Below, piece after piece: positions 61,585-64,000 of a stretch of DNA of 64,000 nt. Numbering within the stretch: the first letter of the stretch is position 1; every line of letters starts with the position of its first letter. The notes beneath the pieces are model-generated. The model was given only the letters and a program-made list of their open reading frames with translations. It was not told the origin of the DNA and did no database searches. Position numbers and translations under genes: made by a program. The DNA comes from Williamsia soli. GTDB lineage: Bacteria > Actinomycetota > Actinomycetes > Mycobacteriales > Mycobacteriaceae. The stretch covers positions 1-64,000 of the forward strand of contig NZ_JAFRDR010000006.1 of the NCBI RefSeq assembly GCF_017377795.1. Direction: 5' to 3'.

Positions 61585-63824
61585 CTCACCAGCTTGCCAC
61601 TGTCGGAAGTCTTGCCGGAAGGGGTGGTATCGACAGGGGTGGGGTCGGTGTCGTCGGAGTCGTTGTGCATTCCGTCCACGCGCGGAATCCATTCGAGCCA
61701 GCTCGGGAACCACCAATTCGCCTTGCCGAGGATCTCCATCGTCGAGGGGACCAGCAGCAGGCGCACGATGCTGGCGTCGATCAGCACCGCGACCGCCAGC
61801 CCGACGCCGAGGATCTTCAGGCTGCGGTCGGGTAGGAAAGCCAGCGAGAGGAAGACGCAGATCATGATGAGGGCCGCGCAGGTGATGACGCGCGCCGTGC
61901 TGGCCAGTCCCTCCGCCACCGACGTGGTTGCATCGCCGGTCTTCTCGTATCGCTCCTTGATCCGGGACACCAGGAACACCTCGTAGTCCATCGCCAACCC
62001 GATGGCCGTGACGAACAGCATCATCGGTACCCAGCTGTCGATCGGGCCCGCCCGTCCGACACCGAATATCGATGCACCCCAGCCCCACTGGAAAATCGCC
62101 ACGATGACGCCGTACGCGGCACCGAGGGAGAGCACATTGACGATCACGGCCTTGACCGGGACGACGATCGACCGGAATGCCAGGACCAGGAGCAGGAACG
62201 CTGCCGCGAGCACGGCCGCGATCGACCACGGGAGCAGATCCAGGGTGACTTCCGCGTAGTCGATGGAACCGGCGGTGATGCCTGTGATCTGTACCGACAC
62301 ATCGGAGTTCGCGTCGACCGCCTCCGGGATGATCTCCGATCGCAGCCGATTGACGAGATCGGTCGTCGCCTCGTCCTGTGGTCCGCTCTTGGGGATCACC
62401 GTCATCACCGCGATCTCCGACCCATCGGTGACCCCGACCGGGACGACCGGGGTGACGCCGTTGTCGATGACGTCAGGATCGGCGGCTATTCGTTCGGAGA
62501 GCGTGGTGAGCGTCGCGGCGGGATCACGGCCCTCCGGGTACTTCGCCACGACGATCAGCGGACCGTTCGCCCCGATCCCAAACCCCTCGGTGACGTAGTC
62601 GTACGCGACTCGTGTGGTTGCTTCCGTCGACCGGTTGCCGGCATCGGAGAAGCCCAACCGCATCTGGAATGCCGGTATCGAGAGGATCACCAGGACCAGC
62701 ACCGCGCCGACGACCCCGACCCAGGGCCGCTGCTGGATCTTCTGGCTCCACTTCTGCGCCCAGACGCCCTCCAGCGCCCGGTCCGGATCCTTGCCGCGGC
62801 GTTTGCGCAGCCAGTGCAGAGACAGTCGGTTCACACGGGTGCCGATGACCGAGAGCAGGGCCGGGAGCAGTGACATCGAGGCGACCAGCGTGCCGAGAAT
62901 GCCGATGATGGCGGCGAAGGTGAGCGCGGGACCGAGTTCGCCGCCGGAGATGAGGATGCCGCACATCGCGATGATGACGGTGCACCCGGCGAACAGCACT
63001 GAACGGCCGGCACGTTGCATCGCGACCGTCACAGCCCGCTCGGGGTCGAGGCCCTCGTGCAGTCCTGACCGGAAGCGGGTGACGATCAGCAAGGCGTAGT
63101 CGATCCCCACGCCGATGCCGAGGATCAATGTCACCGAGATCGCAAAGTTCGGGATGTTCATAAAGTTCTGGACGATGAACAATATCGACGCCCCGACGCC
63201 GACCCCGAAGAGCGCCGACAGGATCGGGAGACCAGCTGCCACAACCGATCCGAAAGCGACCAGCAGAATGATGAGCGCGAGTAGCACGCCGACGCCCTCG
63301 GCGGCCCCGCTCGGCGGTTGCTCGTCGAAGCGGGGATCACTGAACTCGACTCCGACGCCGGGTATCTCGGTCTTGTCGGCGATCGTCTTGATGCTGTCGA
63401 CGCGATCTTGCACCTCGGAGTCGGTGCCGGTGCCGAGGTCGAGGGTGGTCACCGATATCCGGCCGTCCTGCGAGATCTGCGCGCCGGGCGCATAGGGATC
63501 GCCGACGGTGACGTCAGGTGAGGAATCCCTGATCTCGTCGACCAGGCCGTTCACGGCCTCGGTGACCTCCGGATTGCGGACACCGCCGGGTACCCCCGGG
63601 ACCGCCGCGATGACGATTTGTCCGGCCGTCGCCTCGTCGCCTTGCCCGGCGTTCTCGAGTAGCTGGCCGGCCTTGCCCGACTCGGTCCGGAGGTCGTTGG
63701 TGAAGGTTGTCGTGGTGGGGCCCGCCCACATGGTCGCCGCCGCGATGGCCGCGATGAGGACCACCACCCAGGCCCCGATGACAGACCAGCGCCTGCGAAT
63801 GATGAATGCGATGTAACGGTCCAT
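61581..63824 (-). CDS. MMPL-family RND transporter
   Basis: 747 residues with two blocks of six helices. Key segments LGIGVGIDYALLIVTRF and AIGLAMDYEVFLVSRIKE carry the proton-relay Asp. Short periplasmic loops and an acidic tail resemble YdfJ-type exporters. Its product may export lipids or drugs. A strong operator-like dyad lies 64 bp upstream, so a local repressor (perhaps beyond the window) is likely. Its end is coupled to the PHP gene. Confidence 0.92.
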   Translation of the reverse strand: MDRYIAFIIRRRWSVIGAWVVVLIAAIAAATMWAGPTTTTFTNDLRTESGKAGQLLENAGQGDEATAGQIVIAAVPGVPGGVRNPEVTEAVNGLVDEIRDSSPDVTVGDPYAPGAQISQDGRISVTTLDLGTGTDSEVQDRVDSIKTIADKTEIPGVGVEFSDPRFDEQPPSGAAEGVGVLLALIILLVAFGSVVAAGLPILSALFGVGVGASILFIVQNFMNIPNFAISVTLILGIGVGIDYALLIVTRFRSGLHEGLDPERAVTVAMQRAGRSVLFAGCTVIIAMCGILISGGELGPALTFAAIIGILGTLVASMSLLPALLSVIGTRVNRLSLHWLRKRRGKDPDRALEGVWAQKWSQKIQQRPWVGVVGAVLVLVILSIPAFQMRLGFSDAGNRSTEATTRVAYDYVTEGFGIGANGPLIVVAKYPEGRDPAATLTTLSERIAADPDVIDNGVTPVVPVGVTDGSEIAVMTVIPKSGPQDEATTDLVNRLRSEIIPEAVDANSDVSVQITGITAGSIDYAEVTLDLLPWSIAAVLAAAFLLLVLAFRSIVVPVKAVIVNVLSLGAAYGVIVAIFQWGWGASIFGVGRAGPIDSWVPMMLFVTAIGLAMDYEVFLVSRIKERYEKTGDATTSVAEGLASTARVITCAALIMICVFLSLAFLPDRSLKILGVGLAVAVLIDASIVRLLLVPSTMEILGKANWWFPSWLEWIPRVDGMHNDSDDTDPTPVDTTPSGKTSDSGKLVR

Positions 63825-63887
63825 GTCGTGCTCCCCGGGCAGTGGTCGAGTGGACGTCTCTCATCATTGCCCTGTTCGGAGGGCAGC

Positions 63888-63911
63888 GATATCAGGATTG
63901 ACCCTGATATC
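63888..63911. promoter_or_regulatory. Operator-like inverted repeat upstream of MMPL gene
   Basis: GATATCAGG and CCTGATATC form perfect 9-bp arms with a 6-bp centre (ATTGAC). It lies 64 bp before the MMPL start, and a TetR-type repressor commonly binds sites of this size. The remaining bases to the window end (63912-64000) show no gene start. Confidence 0.6.
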
Positions 63912-64000
63912 TCCCTGAACTCATCGGTGGATCACACGGTAGACCCGCGTGCGTCGGATGTCTCCCCTCGTCGCGGTCTTGTCCGCCCATCGGGGGACAC

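Noticed and set aside
1-64000. CRISPR arrays, rRNA, complete tRNA, transposases
   Set aside because: No regularly spaced repeats, no rRNA segments, no cloverleaf and no transposase motifs were seen by eye.

Overview
The window looks like chromosomal DNA of a high-GC Mycobacteriales actinobacterium, most likely Gordonia or a close relative. Coding is dense, with many ATGA/GTGA stop-start overlaps and frequent GTG and TTG starts. Gene order from about 10.2 to 43.3 kb follows the M. tuberculosis Rv0807-Rv0824c backbone: SCP-like protein, purF, purM, DUF3073, YgfZ, PabC-like enzyme, FABP-like protein, DUF1416, cysA, lmeA, glnR, mshD, pst genes, phoU, LCP ligase, dus, desA. The genus call is inference from gene content and synteny recalled from memory. 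No database was searched.

Layout. 0-5.8 kb: the 3' end of an HNH nuclease gene, a siderophore-binding lipoprotein divergent from an AraC regulator with an IdeR/DtxR-like box between them, a Gcs2-family ligase and an ABC-F ATPase. 5.8-10.1 kb: a tightly coupled minus-strand island with a small helical protein, a 556-residue protein and three tandem paralogous lipoproteins or anchored proteins. It looks like a type VII-type effector/immunity cassette. 10.2-16.8 kb: purine genes, MOSC, YgfZ and PabC-like genes. 16.9-23.1 kb: cydABDC (cytochrome bd and its ABC exporter), followed by an unusual leader or structured-RNA element and a decayed gene. 23.7-27.1 kb: an FABP/nitrobindin-like protein coupled to a 32-residue membrane peptide, then a second WXG-plus-hydrolase locus. 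27.2-31.3 kb: the sulfurtransferase operon preceded by a polycysteine leader peptide, then lmeA, glnR and mshD. 31.6-38.6 kb: pstSCAB and phoU, separated by an FHA/zinc-ribbon protein and a degenerate kinase. 38.6-44.5 kb: LCP ligase, Dus, acyl-ACP desaturase and two NTF2/secreted proteins. 44.6-49.8 kb: a transmembrane Ser/Thr kinase, a paralogue of its sensor domain, a secreted beta-propeller and a DUF305 protein. 49.8-64 kb: general metabolism and transport (alpha/beta hydrolase, MFS, NCS2 purine permease, methyltransferase/CDGSH/haem-oxygenase-like trio, NUDIX, VOC, SDR, SRPBCC, a YiiX-like protease, PHP phosphoesterase, MMPL exporter).

Functional themes are phosphate uptake and its control (pstSCAB, phoU, candidate RegX3-type repeats), nitrogen control (glnR), mycothiol and sulfur metabolism (mshD, cysA, cysteine-sensing leader), respiration under low oxygen (cydABDC) and envelope biogenesis (lmeA, LCP, desA). 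I see no rRNA, complete tRNA, CRISPR array or intact insertion sequence. The most unusual items are the island at 5.8-10.1 kb, the RNA-like element at 23.08-23.26 kb, the cysteine attenuator at 28.55-28.68 kb and the FHA/pseudokinase pair inside the phosphate locus.
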